Shown piece after piece: positions 40,221 through 47,080 of a stretch of DNA of 47,080 nucleotides; positions within the stretch are counted from its first letter, which is position 1, and the number at the start of each line of letters is the position of its first letter. The stretch is from Marmoricola sp. (GTDB lineage Bacteria > Actinomycetota > Actinomycetes > Propionibacteriales > Nocardioidaceae). Position numbers and translations under genes: made by a program. The stretch spans positions 1-47,080 of the forward strand of contig JAOPYC010000062.1 in assembly GCA_025964795.1 (NCBI GenBank). Reading direction: 5' to 3'. The notes under the pieces are model-generated. The model saw nothing but the letters and a program-made list of their open reading frames with translations, had not been told where the DNA came from and made no database searches.

Positions 40221-40798
40221 GCTTCTCCCTCGGTCTCGCTGGTTGAGGAGCGAGCGCCGGCGAGCGTCTCTGAACCGACCCAGGCCTCGACGTACTCGCT
40301 GAGCCACTCGACCCAGAACTGCTCCTGCTTGATCCCGCCGCGCAGCACCAGCCAGGTGTCGAGCCGCTGGCCGGCCAGCTCGGCGGGACGGGGGAACTGC
40401 TCACGCTCGAGCCGCTCGAAGTGGGCCTGTCGCGTCCGGTGCTCGCCGATCAGGTGGCGGAGGTGGTCGAGCAGCGCCGTGCGGTCGCCGTACGACGCGC
40501 CGCGCATCTTCACCGCGACCTCGGAGCGCATCGCGGCCGTCCGGGTGGGCATCGCGATCCAGGTCTCGAGCGCGGCCCGGCCGGCGTCGGTCACCGCGTA
40601 GCGGCGCTCGGTGCTGCGCGAGTCCCCGGCGGTCGCCTCGAGCCAGCCGTCGTCCTCCATCCGCCGCAGCACCTTGTAGATCTGCTGGTGGGTGGCCCGC
40701 CAGAAGAAGCCGATGGACCTGTCGAAGCGGCGGGTCAGCTCGATCCCGGTGCCGGGCCGTTCGCTGAGCGAGACCAGCAGCGCGTGCTCGAGAGCCAT
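40217..40798 (-). CDS. PadR family transcriptional regulator
   Basis: The 193-residue protein has the PadR winged helix (ALEHALLVSLSERPGTGIELTRRF, then HQQIYKVLRRMEDDGWLEA, cited here as QQIYKVLRRMEDDGWL). A C-terminal helical dimer domain follows. The last 20 residues (GSETLAGARSSTSETEGEA) lie outside the family fold, and residues 174-187 are encoded by a REP-like element. The CAGACT box lies 6 nt before the ATG at 40798. It leads an operon with the dienoyl-CoA reductase and a palindrome lies 28 nt upstream, so it likely autoregulates the operon. Confidence 0.9.
   Translation of the reverse strand: MALEHALLVSLSERPGTGIELTRRFDRSIGFFWRATHQQIYKVLRRMEDDGWLEATAGDSRSTERRYAVTDAGRAALETWIAMPTRTAAMRSEVAVKMRGASYGDRTALLDHLRHLIGEHRTRQAHFERLEREQFPRPAELAGQRLDTWLVLRGGIKQEQFWVEWLSEYVEAWVGSETLAGARSSTSETEGEA
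40240..40276 (+). repeat. REP-like palindrome, family A, copy 3 (inside padR)
   Basis: TGGTTGAGGAGCGAGCGCCG on the plus strand continues to GCGTCTCTGAACC. It matches copies at 7732 and 8501 with a few loop changes. It lies in the 3' part of padR and encodes its C-terminal tail. Confidence 0.75.
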
Positions 40799-40826
40799 GG
40801 GAGGAGTCTGCGCGAGGCGGGCGGGT

Positions 40827-40844
40827 TGTGCAACTAGTTGCACA
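40827..40844. promoter_or_regulatory. Perfect 18-bp palindrome upstream of padR
   Basis: TGTGCAACTAGTTGCACA is a perfect 18-bp inverted repeat 28 nt before the padR start. It is the natural candidate for the PadR operator and also lies upstream of the divergent ABC importer genes. Confidence 0.72.
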
Positions 40845-40866
40845 GTGGGGTGGGTCACCTTCGGAT

Positions 40867-40946
40867 CCGCTTGTAACGCGGAGTTGTCGACGCTGAACAA
40901 GGGGTGTACGGCGCACTCAGCGACCACAACACCGCGTTGCAAGCGG
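40867..40946. promoter_or_regulatory. Paired 15-bp inverted elements upstream of the amino acid importer
   Basis: CCGCTTGTAACGCGG (40867-40881) and CCGCGTTGCAAGCGG (40932-40946) are inverted copies of each other (14 of 15 matches) 50 nt apart. The second lies at the -35 of the importer promoter. The pair could be a looping operator. Confidence 0.5.
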
Positions 40947-40954
40947 CGGGTCCC

Positions 40955-40960
40955 TAGAAT
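40955..40960 (+). promoter_or_regulatory. Predicted -10 (TAGAAT) for leaderless substrate-binding protein gene
   Basis: TAGAAT ends 6 nt before the ATG at 40967, near-consensus -10, giving a leaderless transcript. Confidence 0.6.
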
Positions 40961-40966
40961 CTGCGC

Positions 40967-41824
40967 ATGCGCCTCACGCCCCTGGCCCTCCTGGTGGTCC
41001 CCCTGCTCGTCGCGACCTCCGCCTGCTCGCCCAAGGACGAGGACCCGACTGCCAAGTCCACGACCAAGACCGCCTCGTGCGCCAAGGCCGACCTGCCGCT
41101 CACCACGGACGGCAAGCTGACGATCGCGACGGACACCCCGGCGTTCGTCCCGTGGTTCGTGGACAACGACCCGAGCAACGGCAAGGGCTTCGAGTCCGCG
41201 GTCGCCTACGCCGTCGCCGGCAAGCTCGGCTTCGACAAGTCGGAGGTGGCGTGGATCAAGGAGCCGTTCAACAACTCCTACGCGCCGGGTGCGAAGAAGT
41301 TCGACTTCGACATCAACCAGATCTCGATCACCCCGGAGCGGGCCAAGGCCGTCGACTTCTCGACCGGCTACTACTCCGCGTCCCAGGCCGTGGTGGCGCT
41401 GAAGAAGAAGAACCTGAAGCCCGGCTCGCTCGCCGAGCTGAAGGGCCTCAAGCTCGGCGCCCAGACCGGCACGACGAGCCTCACCGCCATCCGCGACGTG
41501 ATCAAGCCCAGCCAGACGCCCCTGGTGTTCCCGAACAGCAACGTGCCGAAGCAGGCGCTGCTCAACGGTCAGGTGGACGCCTTCGTGGTCGACCTGCCGA
41601 CCGCGTTCTACCTCACCGGCGCCGAGATCAAGGGCTCCACCATCGTCGGGCAGTTCCAGCCGGAGACCGGGCAGAAGGAGGAGTTCGGCCTGCTGCTGGA
41701 GAAGGGCAGCGACCTGACCCCCTGCGTGGACAAGGCGCTCGCCTCCCTCAAGGACGACGGCACCCTGGCGGGCCTGGAGAAGCAGTGGCTCTCCACCACC
41801 GTCGACGTACCCGTCCTGAAGTGA
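40967..41824 (+). CDS. Polar amino acid ABC importer, substrate-binding lipoprotein
   Basis: The 285-residue product starts with a lipoprotein signal (LLVVPLLVATSAC, lipid Cys20). It then has the SBP family 3 fold: GKLTIATDTPAFVPW, KGFESAVAYAVAGKLGF, DFDINQISITPERAKAVDFS and KGLKLGAQTGTTS. It should capture polar or aromatic amino acids or a related solute outside the cell. It is followed by permease and ATPase genes, so the set is complete. Confidence 0.92.
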   Translation: MRLTPLALLVVPLLVATSACSPKDEDPTAKSTTKTASCAKADLPLTTDGKLTIATDTPAFVPWFVDNDPSNGKGFESAVAYAVAGKLGFDKSEVAWIKEPFNNSYAPGAKKFDFDINQISITPERAKAVDFSTGYYSASQAVVALKKKNLKPGSLAELKGLKLGAQTGTTSLTAIRDVIKPSQTPLVFPNSNVPKQALLNGQVDAFVVDLPTAFYLTGAEIKGSTIVGQFQPETGQKEEFGLLLEKGSDLTPCVDKALASLKDDGTLAGLEKQWLSTTVDVPVLK

Positions 41825-41828
41825 GCCG

Positions 41829-42674
41829 TTGAGCGAGACCGCCTGGTCACCGAGCGAGCGCGAGCTCGAGCGGGAGCGCGTCCGCCGACGTGACCGCCTC
41901 CGCGGTGCGCTGATCGCCACCTCCATGACGGTGTTCGTCCTGGTGGTGCTGGTCTGGGTGGTCACCAGCTCGGCGGGCTGGCCCCGGTTCCACGAGACCT
42001 TCCTGTCCTGGCCGGACGCGAAGAAGGCCTTCCCCGACATCGCCCGGGGCTTCTGGACCAACGTCAAGATGTTCCTGATCGCCGAGCCGATCATCCTGGT
42101 GATCGGCATCCTGGTGGCGATCACCCGCTCGACGGTCTCCCCGTGGCTGACCCCGCTGCGCGGTGCCGCCGTCCTCTACACCGACCTGCTGCGCGGTGTG
42201 CCGACCCTGCTCGTGGTCGTGCTGCTGGCGCTGGGCGTGCCGGCGCTGCGGCTGACCGGGCTGACGACCAGCCTGTTCTGGCTGACCCTGGTGGCCCTGG
42301 TGCTGTCCTACGGCGCGTACGTCGCCGAGGTCGTCCGCTCGGGCATCGAGTCGATCCATCCCTCCCAGATCGCCTCCGCCCAGGCGCTGGCCCTGTCGCG
42401 TCCGCAGACGATGCGGCACGTCGTACTGCCCCAGGCGCTGCGGCGGGTGGCGCCACCGCTGCTCAACGACTTCGTCTCGCTGCAGAAGGACACCGCGCTC
42501 GTCTCCGCGGTCGGGGTCTCCGAGGCGCTGTTCGCCGCGCAGGACTACGGCAACTTCAACTTCAACTACACCCCGCTCCTCGTGGCCGGGGCCTTCTTCG
42601 TGGCGATCACGATCCCGCTCGCGCGCTTCACCGACTGGCTCGGCCGGCGCGCCCTGCGACGGCAGCGCGGATGA
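41829..42674 (+). CDS. Polar amino acid ABC importer, permease
   Basis: The 281-residue inner-membrane protein has an arginine-rich cytosolic start and five or six helices. It carries the EAA-type motif EVVRSGIESIHPSQIASAQALAL. The VLLALGVPALRLTGL stretch and TDLLRGVPTLLVV are typical of the His/Glu/Gln/Arg family. The TTG start at 41829 follows the SBP stop by 4 nt. Its stop overlaps the ATPase start. Confidence 0.92.
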   Translation: MSETAWSPSERELERERVRRRDRLRGALIATSMTVFVLVVLVWVVTSSAGWPRFHETFLSWPDAKKAFPDIARGFWTNVKMFLIAEPIILVIGILVAITRSTVSPWLTPLRGAAVLYTDLLRGVPTLLVVVLLALGVPALRLTGLTTSLFWLTLVALVLSYGAYVAEVVRSGIESIHPSQIASAQALALSRPQTMRHVVLPQALRRVAPPLLNDFVSLQKDTALVSAVGVSEALFAAQDYGNFNFNYTPLLVAGAFFVAITIPLARFTDWLGRRALRRQRG

Positions 42675-43411
42675 GCGGCCCGGTGCTCTCCGCCCGGGGG
42701 CTGCGCAAGAGCTACGGCGACCGCGTGGTGCTCGACGGCATCGACCTCGACATCCACCAGCACGACGTGGTCTGCCTGATCGGGTCCTCCGGGTCGGGCA
42801 AGTCCACGTTGCTGCGCTGCCTGGACCTCCTCGAGCAGATCGACGACGGCGTGATCGAGCTCGACGGCCGGGAGGTGTCGGACCCGCACGTCGACCCCCG
42901 CGCCGTACGCCGTGAGATCGGGATGGTCTTCCAGGCCTACAACCTGTTCCCGCACCTGAGCGTGCTCGACAACTGCACCCTGGCGCCGGTGCGCGTGCAC
43001 GGGACCGACCGGGACGAGGCGGAGTCCCGGTCGCGCGAGCTGCTCACCCGGTTCGGGCTCGGCGACAAGGCGAGCGCCCATCCCGACCAGCTCTCCGGCG
43101 GGCAGCAGCAGCGCGCCGCCCTGGTGCGGGCCCTGTGCACCGGACCGCGTGTGCTGCTCCTCGACGAGATCACCGCCGCGCTCGACCCGGAGCTGGTCGG
43201 CGAGGTGCTGGAGATGGTGCGCGCCGAGGCCCGGGCCGGGATGACGATGGTGCTGGCCACCCACGAGATGGCCTTCGCCCGCGAGGTCGCCACCCGGGTC
43301 TGCTTCCTGGACCGGGGCCGGATCCTCGAGCAGGGCCCGCCGGAGCAGCTGCTGACCAACCCCGGCGAGGAGCGGACCCGGCAGTTCCTCCGGCGGGTGC
43401 TGCCGAGCTGA
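42671..43411 (+). CDS. Polar amino acid ABC importer, ATP-binding protein
   Basis: The 246-residue ATPase has Walker A GSSGSGKST (38-46), the Q-loop FQAYNLF, signature LSGGQQQR, Walker B LLLDE and the switch His in ATHEMAF. The Walker B neighbour ITAALD has Ile-Thr-Ala where most homologues have EPTSALD. It powers uptake with the two upstream genes. The ATGA overlap with the permease gene couples their translation. Confidence 0.95.
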   Translation: MSGPVLSARGLRKSYGDRVVLDGIDLDIHQHDVVCLIGSSGSGKSTLLRCLDLLEQIDDGVIELDGREVSDPHVDPRAVRREIGMVFQAYNLFPHLSVLDNCTLAPVRVHGTDRDEAESRSRELLTRFGLGDKASAHPDQLSGGQQQRAALVRALCTGPRVLLLDEITAALDPELVGEVLEMVRAEARAGMTMVLATHEMAFAREVATRVCFLDRGRILEQGPPEQLLTNPGEERTRQFLRRVLPS

Positions 43412-43464
43412 GCGGCCCGGGATCCCGTGACAGCGGGCGCCGCCCGGACCGCGCCAGCCCACGT

Positions 43465-43481
43465 TGACAGATCTGCTGTCA
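43465..43481. promoter_or_regulatory. Palindromic operator TGACAG-N5-CTGTCA, site 2
   Basis: TGACAGATCTGCTGTCA is the second copy of the core palindrome seen at 27384-27400. It ends 11 nt before the racemase ATG. The following CACAAT (43480-43485, 7 nt before the ATG) looks like a leaderless -10, so a bound repressor would cover the promoter. Confidence 0.75.
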
Positions 43482-43492
43482 CAATCGCCCGT

Positions 43493-44647
43493 ATGACGTA
43501 CGCACTCGGTCAAGGGACCGGACCGCTCTCGGGGCTCAAGGTCGTGGAGATCGCCGGCATCGGCCCCAGCCCGCACGCCTGCATGATCCTGGCCGACCTC
43601 GGCGCCGATGTGATCCGGATCGAGCGGCCGGGTGGGCAGATGCTCACCGGCGGGCCGAACGACCTGCTCAACCGCGGCCGGCCGAGCGTCGCCCTGAACC
43701 TGAAGGACCCCGAGGCGATCGCGACGGTGCTCGACCTGGTGGCGGAGGCCGACGTACTCATCGAGGGGATGCGCCCCGGTACGACGGAACGGCTCGGCCT
43801 CGGCCCCGAGGAGTGCCACGCCCGCAACCCGCGGCTGGTCTACGGCCGGATGACCGGCTGGGGGCAGGACGGGCCGCTGGCGAAGGCCGCCGGCCACGAC
43901 ATGAACTACATCGCGATCACGGGCGCCCTGTTCGGGATGGGTCAGGACAAGGGCAGGCCACACTTCCCGTCCAACCTGGTCGGCGACTTCGGCGGCGGGT
44001 CGACGTACCTCGTCATCGGCGTCCTCGCCGCGCTGCTCGAGGCCCGGGTCAGCGGCGCGGGCCAGGTGGTCGACGCGGCCATCGTCGACGGCACCGCCCA
44101 CCTGAACGCCATGTCCGCCGGGATGCTGGCCGGCGGCAACCTCAAGGAGGAGCGCGGGGCCAACCTGCTGGACGGTGGGATGCCGTTCTACGACCTCTAC
44201 GAGACCTCCGACGGACGGCACATGTCGGTGGGGCCGCTGGAGCCGCAGTTCTACGACGTGTTCGTGAAGCTGCTCGGGATCGAGGACGCGCCCGACCGCT
44301 ACGACTTCGACCAGTCTCCCGAGCTGCGCCGGCAGGTCGCGGCGAGGTTCGCGTCCCGCACCCAGGCCGACTGGTCGGAGGTCTTCGAGGGGACCGACGC
44401 CTGCGTGGCGCCGATCCTGCCGCTCACCGAGGCGATGGACCATCCCCACATGGCGGCGCGCGAGATCTTCGTCGACCGCGAGGGGGTTCGGCAGCCGCAG
44501 CCCGCCCCACGCTTCTCGCGTACGACGGCCACCCTCTCCACCCCGCCGCCCGTCAAGCCCGGGATCGACACCCGCGAGACGCTGACGGCCTGGGGCGTCA
44601 TCGACGTCGACGGCCTGATCGAACGAGGTGTCGCCGTCCAGGCGTGA
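43493..44647 (+). CDS. Alpha-methylacyl-CoA racemase (CaiB/BaiF CoA-transferase family)
   Basis: The 384-residue protein is a family III CoA transferase-fold enzyme. Catalytic residues fit the AMACR branch: His135 in GHDMNYIA, Asp165 in VGDFGGG and Glu250 in GPLEPQF. Their spacing (30 and 85 residues) equals that of the His126, Asp156 and Glu241 site of the M. tuberculosis racemase MCR. It interconverts (R)- and (S)-2-methylacyl-CoA so that branched chains can be beta-oxidised. A TetR-type palindrome overlaps the promoter. The gene is monocistronic. Confidence 0.93.
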   Translation: MTYALGQGTGPLSGLKVVEIAGIGPSPHACMILADLGADVIRIERPGGQMLTGGPNDLLNRGRPSVALNLKDPEAIATVLDLVAEADVLIEGMRPGTTERLGLGPEECHARNPRLVYGRMTGWGQDGPLAKAAGHDMNYIAITGALFGMGQDKGRPHFPSNLVGDFGGGSTYLVIGVLAALLEARVSGAGQVVDAAIVDGTAHLNAMSAGMLAGGNLKEERGANLLDGGMPFYDLYETSDGRHMSVGPLEPQFYDVFVKLLGIEDAPDRYDFDQSPELRRQVAARFASRTQADWSEVFEGTDACVAPILPLTEAMDHPHMAAREIFVDREGVRQPQPAPRFSRTTATLSTPPPVKPGIDTRETLTAWGVIDVDGLIERGVAVQA

Positions 44648-44738
44648 TCCGACGGACCGGGTAGTCCCGCACGCTCGGCACGTGTCGGGGCCTGCCTCGC
44701 CTGCGAAACGTTTGGGTCTGCCCAGCCCCGCGGTTGGG

Positions 44739-44744
44739 TAGCGT
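44739..44744 (+). promoter_or_regulatory. Predicted -10 (TAGCGT) for the SDR gene
   Basis: TAGCGT ends 7 nt before the ATG at 44752, at the spacing seen at other leaderless candidates. Confidence 0.4.
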
Positions 44745-44751
44745 CGGCCAC

Positions 44752-45516
44752 ATGGCTGACAACCTCGACGGAACAGTGGCGCTCGTGACGGGCGCCTCCA
44801 GCGGCATCGGACAGGCGACGGCGGCCTCGCTCGCGGCCCGGGGTGCGGCGGTGGCCCTGGTGGCCCGGCGTACCGACCGGCTCGAGGAGCTGGCCGCCTC
44901 GATCCGGGGCAACGGCGGTACGGCACTGACGATCACCGCCGACGTCACCGACCCGGAGCAGGCCAGGCAGGCGGTCTCCACCACGGTCGAGGAGCTCGGC
45001 CGGCTCGACAGCGTCATCAACAACGCCGGCGTGATGCTGCTCGGCCCGATCGTCGAGGCCCCGCTCGAGGAGTGGGAACGGATGGTCGACCTGAACATCA
45101 AGGGCCTGCTCTACGTCGCACACGCCTCCATCTCCCACCTGCTCGCCGCCGCGGAGAGCGGACCGCGCCACGTCGCCGACCTGGTGAACATCTCCTCCGT
45201 GGCCGGCCGGGTGGCCCGCAACGGCAGCGGCGTCTACAACGCCACCAAGCACGCGGTCGGCGCGTTCAGCGAGTCGCTGCGCCAGGAGGTCACCGGCCGC
45301 CACGTCCGCGTCTCGCTCGTCGAGCCCGGCGCCGTGGCCACCGAGCTCGGCTCGCACAACCGACCCGAGATCCAGGAGGGCCTCAAGGCCCGGTTCGACG
45401 CCATGGAGCGGATGGAGTCCGAGGACATCGCGGAGACCATCGAGTTCATCGTCACCCGCCCCCGCCGGGTCGCGATCAACGAGGTCCTGATCCGCCCCAC
45501 CGACCAGGAGAACTGA
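44752..45516 (+). CDS. Short-chain dehydrogenase/reductase
   Basis: The 254-residue classical SDR has [21 protein letters not shown], catalytic Ser in NISSVAG and YNATK (Tyr and Lys). Arg after the second strand (VARRTDR) suggests NADP(H). The PGAVATEL loop is typical. The substrate is unknown. Its stop codon lies inside the first unit of a 32-nt repeat array that fills the downstream region. Confidence 0.9.
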   Translation: MADNLDGTVALVTGASSGIGQATAASLAARGAAVALVARRTDRLEELAASIRGNGGTALTITADVTDPEQARQAVSTTVEELGRLDSVINNAGVMLLGPIVEAPLEEWERMVDLNIKGLLYVAHASISHLLAAAESGPRHVADLVNISSVAGRVARNGSGVYNATKHAVGAFSESLRQEVTGRHVRVSLVEPGAVATELGSHNRPEIQEGLKARFDAMERMESEDIAETIEFIVTRPRRVAINEVLIRPTDQEN

Positions 45517-45763
45517 CCGGGCAGTTCTGTCACGCCGTAGGACGCCGACCGGGCACTTTTGTCACGTCGTACGACGTCGAGCGGGCAGTTCTGTCACACC
45601 GTCCGTCGTCGACCGGGCAGATTTGGTCGCCCACTCTCGAGCTCACCGACCTGGGTCTGGCTGGACCGCGTGCCGAAACTGCCCGGTCGCCGTGCCACCG
45701 TGTGCCAGATCTGCCCGCTCAGCGGGCCAGGGCGTGCCAGAACTACCCGGTCACCGAAGGGTC
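45515..45763. repeat. 32-nt-periodic repeat array: four direct units then three inverted units
   Basis: Four contiguous 32-nt units start at 45515, 45547, 45579 and 45611, each opening GACCGGGCAGTTCTGTCAC or a close variant. A 25-nt centre follows (45643-45667). Three inverted units start at 45668, 45700 and 45732, each opening GCGTGCCAGAACTACCCGGTC in shortened form GTGCCAGAACTACCCGGTC. The period is exactly 32 in both arms. The two arms can pair into a long hairpin. It occupies the gap between the SDR and thiolase genes. No ORF or spacer structure is seen. Confidence 0.75.
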
Positions 45764-45798
45764 GGGTGATCTGAGCCACATCGCACCCGGATTGACGA

Positions 45799-45815
45799 TG
45801 ACAGCATTACTGTCA
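45799..45815. promoter_or_regulatory. Palindromic operator TGACAG-N5-CTGTCA, site 3
   Basis: TGACAGCATTACTGTCA is the third copy of the core palindrome at 27384 and 43465. CACAAT follows it at 45814-45819, as at site 2. The thiolase start is 116 nt downstream, so this transcript would have a leader. Confidence 0.72.
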
Positions 45816-45931
45816 CAATGAAGTGCTCGTCGCCGCCCCTCCCTGGGCCCGCGCGAGCCAGCCGTTCGATGAGCCCGTAGGAACCACCGCCGAGTCGACC
45901 CGACTCGACCGAGAAGTTGGGATGAACATTC

Positions 45932-47080
45932 ATGGCAACAGAAGCGTTCGTGTACGACGCGCTCCGCACGCCCCGCGGCCGAGGCAAGAAGAACGGCAGC
46001 CTGCACGAGGTGAAGCCGGTCGATCTCGTCGTCGGGCTGCTGGAGGCGGTCAAGGACCGCAACCCGAACCTCGACGTGAACCTGGTCGACGACGTCGTCC
46101 TCGGCGTCGTCTCGCCCGTCGGTGACCAGGGCGGCGACATCGCCAAGACGGCGGCGCTCGCGGCCGGTTACCCCGACACGGTGGCCGGCGTGCAGCTGAA
46201 CCGCTTCTGCGCCTCCGGCCTCGAGGCCGTCAACCAGGCCGCCTCCCGCGTGCGAGGCGGCTTCGAGGACCTGATCATCGCCGGCGGTGTCGAGTCGATG
46301 AGCCGCGTCGCCATGGGCAGCGACGGCGGCTCCTGGGCCTCCGACCCCGCGACCGCGTTCGCCACGACCTTCGTCCCGCAGGGCATCGGCGCCGACCTGA
46401 TCGCCACGATCGAGGGCTTCTCGCGCGAGGACGTCGACACCTTCGCCGTCGAGTCCAACCACCGCGCAGCGAAGGCCTGGGCCGACGGCCGCTTCGCCGG
46501 CCAGATCGTCCCGGTCAAGGACAACACCGGGCTGACCGTGCTGGACCACGACGAGTTCATCAAGCCGGAGTCCACCGTCGAGGGACTCTCCAAGCTCAAG
46601 CCGTCCTTCGCCGGCATCGGCGACCAGGCCGGGTTCGACTCTGTGGCGCTGGAGAAGTACCACTGGATCGAGAACATCAACCACGTCCACCACGCCGGCA
46701 ACAGCTCCGGCATCGTCGACGGCTCCGCGCTGATGCTGATCGGCAACGAGCAGGTCGGCACCGAACTCGGCCTCACCCCGCGCGCCCGGATCATCGCGAC
46801 CGCCGTCTCCGGCGCCGACCCGACGATCATGCTGACCGGCCCCGCGCCGGCGAGCTACAAGGCCCTGAAGAAGGCCGGCCTCGAGGTCAAGGACATCGAC
46901 CTGTTCGAGATCAACGAGGCCTTCGCGGCCGTGGCCATGCGCTTCATGAAGGACATGGGCATCGACTCGGAGAGCACCAACGTCAACGGCGGGGCGTTCG
47001 CGATGGGCCACCCGCTGGGTGCCACCGGCGCGATGATCCTCGGCACGCTGATCGACGAGCTCGAGCGTCGTGAGCTCAAG
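45932..47080 (+). CDS. Acetyl-CoA C-acetyltransferase/thiolase (3' end outside window)
   Basis: The 383 visible codons cover most of a thiolase. The nucleophile Cys93 is in [41 protein letters not shown] (Asn and Glu) and [13 protein letters not shown] with the catalytic His follow. The final CxG cysteine motif lies beyond the window end. It cleaves or forms 3-oxoacyl-CoA in beta-oxidation or polymer synthesis. The FAMG spelling (usually IALG) and overall pattern suit FadA-type beta-oxidation thiolases. The palindromic operator lies 116 nt upstream. The ATG at 45932 is preceded by a weak purine-rich site. Confidence 0.93.
   Translation, partial: MATEAFVYDALRTPRGRGKKNGSLHEVKPVDLVVGLLEAVKDRNPNLDVNLVDDVVLGVVSPVGDQGGDIAKTAALAAGYPDTVAGVQLNRFCASGLEAVNQAASRVRGGFEDLIIAGGVESMSRVAMGSDGGSWASDPATAFATTFVPQGIGADLIATIEGFSREDVDTFAVESNHRAAKAWADGRFAGQIVPVKDNTGLTVLDHDEFIKPESTVEGLSKLKPSFAGIGDQAGFDSVALEKYHWIENINHVHHAGNSSGIVDGSALMLIGNEQVGTELGLTPRARIIATAVSGADPTIMLTGPAPASYKALKKAGLEVKDIDLFEINEAFAAVAMRFMKDMGIDSESTNVNGGAFAMGHPLGATGAMILGTLIDELERRELK

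Noticed and set aside
45515-45763. The 32-nt period suggested a CRISPR array
   Set aside because: Units are directly joined with no unique spacers between identical repeats, the unit bodies drift, and the second half is inverted. No cas genes are near.

Overview
The window is about 47 kb of very GC-rich DNA with dense, short-spaced genes on both strands. The gene content (an LLM-type flavin oxidoreductase of the kind that uses F420, a GAF-ANTAR regulator, MpaB-type oxygenase, CaiB-type racemase, MT0933-like antitoxin domain, DUF6328) and many apparently leaderless starts point to an actinobacterium, most likely Nocardioides or a close relative. This placement comes from family composition only. 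It looks like chromosome: no rRNA, tRNA, CRISPR array, integrase or transposase gene was seen.

Layout. 1-3.2 kb: a decayed NhaA antiporter, a patatin-like lipase, a small membrane protein, a monoacylglycerol-lipase-like hydrolase and the tail of a dead VOC gene. 3.2-12.8 kb: stress and housekeeping genes (VOC, GlsB-like, Ohr, DinB-like, DUF1801, PPOX-like). This stretch also holds a DUF429-RelA/SpoT fusion, an LLM oxidoreductase-hemerythrin fusion, and an NlpC/P60 wall hydrolase behind a c-di-AMP riboswitch. 12.9-20.7 kb: membrane proteins, FUSC, SRPBCC proteins, an SDR, a phospholipase D and a small GNAT. 20.8-24.0 kb: an arsenic island (arsR-aquaporin-arsC divergent from arsI, with an MFS gene convergent to arsI). 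24.2-27.3 kb: GAF-ANTAR, CsbD and a lipoprotein PBP. 27.4-31.8 kb: MpaB oxygenase, MFS, lipase/esterase and an amine-oxidase-like flavoprotein. 31.8-35.6 kb: glpD and its TetR, divergent from an alkyl-DHAP-synthase-like flavoprotein. 35.7-38.2 kb: pirin, a dead GH1 glucosidase, a 2H phosphoesterase and a cation diffusion facilitator. 38.2-43.4 kb: a PadR/dienoyl-CoA-reductase operon divergent from a polar amino acid ABC importer. 43.5-47.1 kb: alpha-methylacyl-CoA racemase, an SDR, a 32-nt repeat array and a thiolase cut by the window end.

How the genes work together. Lipid chemistry dominates: lipases, 2,4-dienoyl-CoA reductase, racemase, thiolase, GlpD and the AGPS-like enzyme. Three of the lipid-type genes (27430, 43493, 45932) share a 17-bp palindrome TGACAG-N5-CTGTCA in front of them, which suggests an unrecognised regulon. 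The arsenic genes form a self-contained reduction, channel-exit and C-As-cleavage module.

The most unusual items are the DUF429-RelA/SpoT fusion (with Gln in place of the catalytic Glu), REP-like palindromes translated inside three proteins, the shared palindrome regulon, the strictly 32-nt-periodic two-armed repeat array, and a TetR operator made of two face-to-face leaderless starts.
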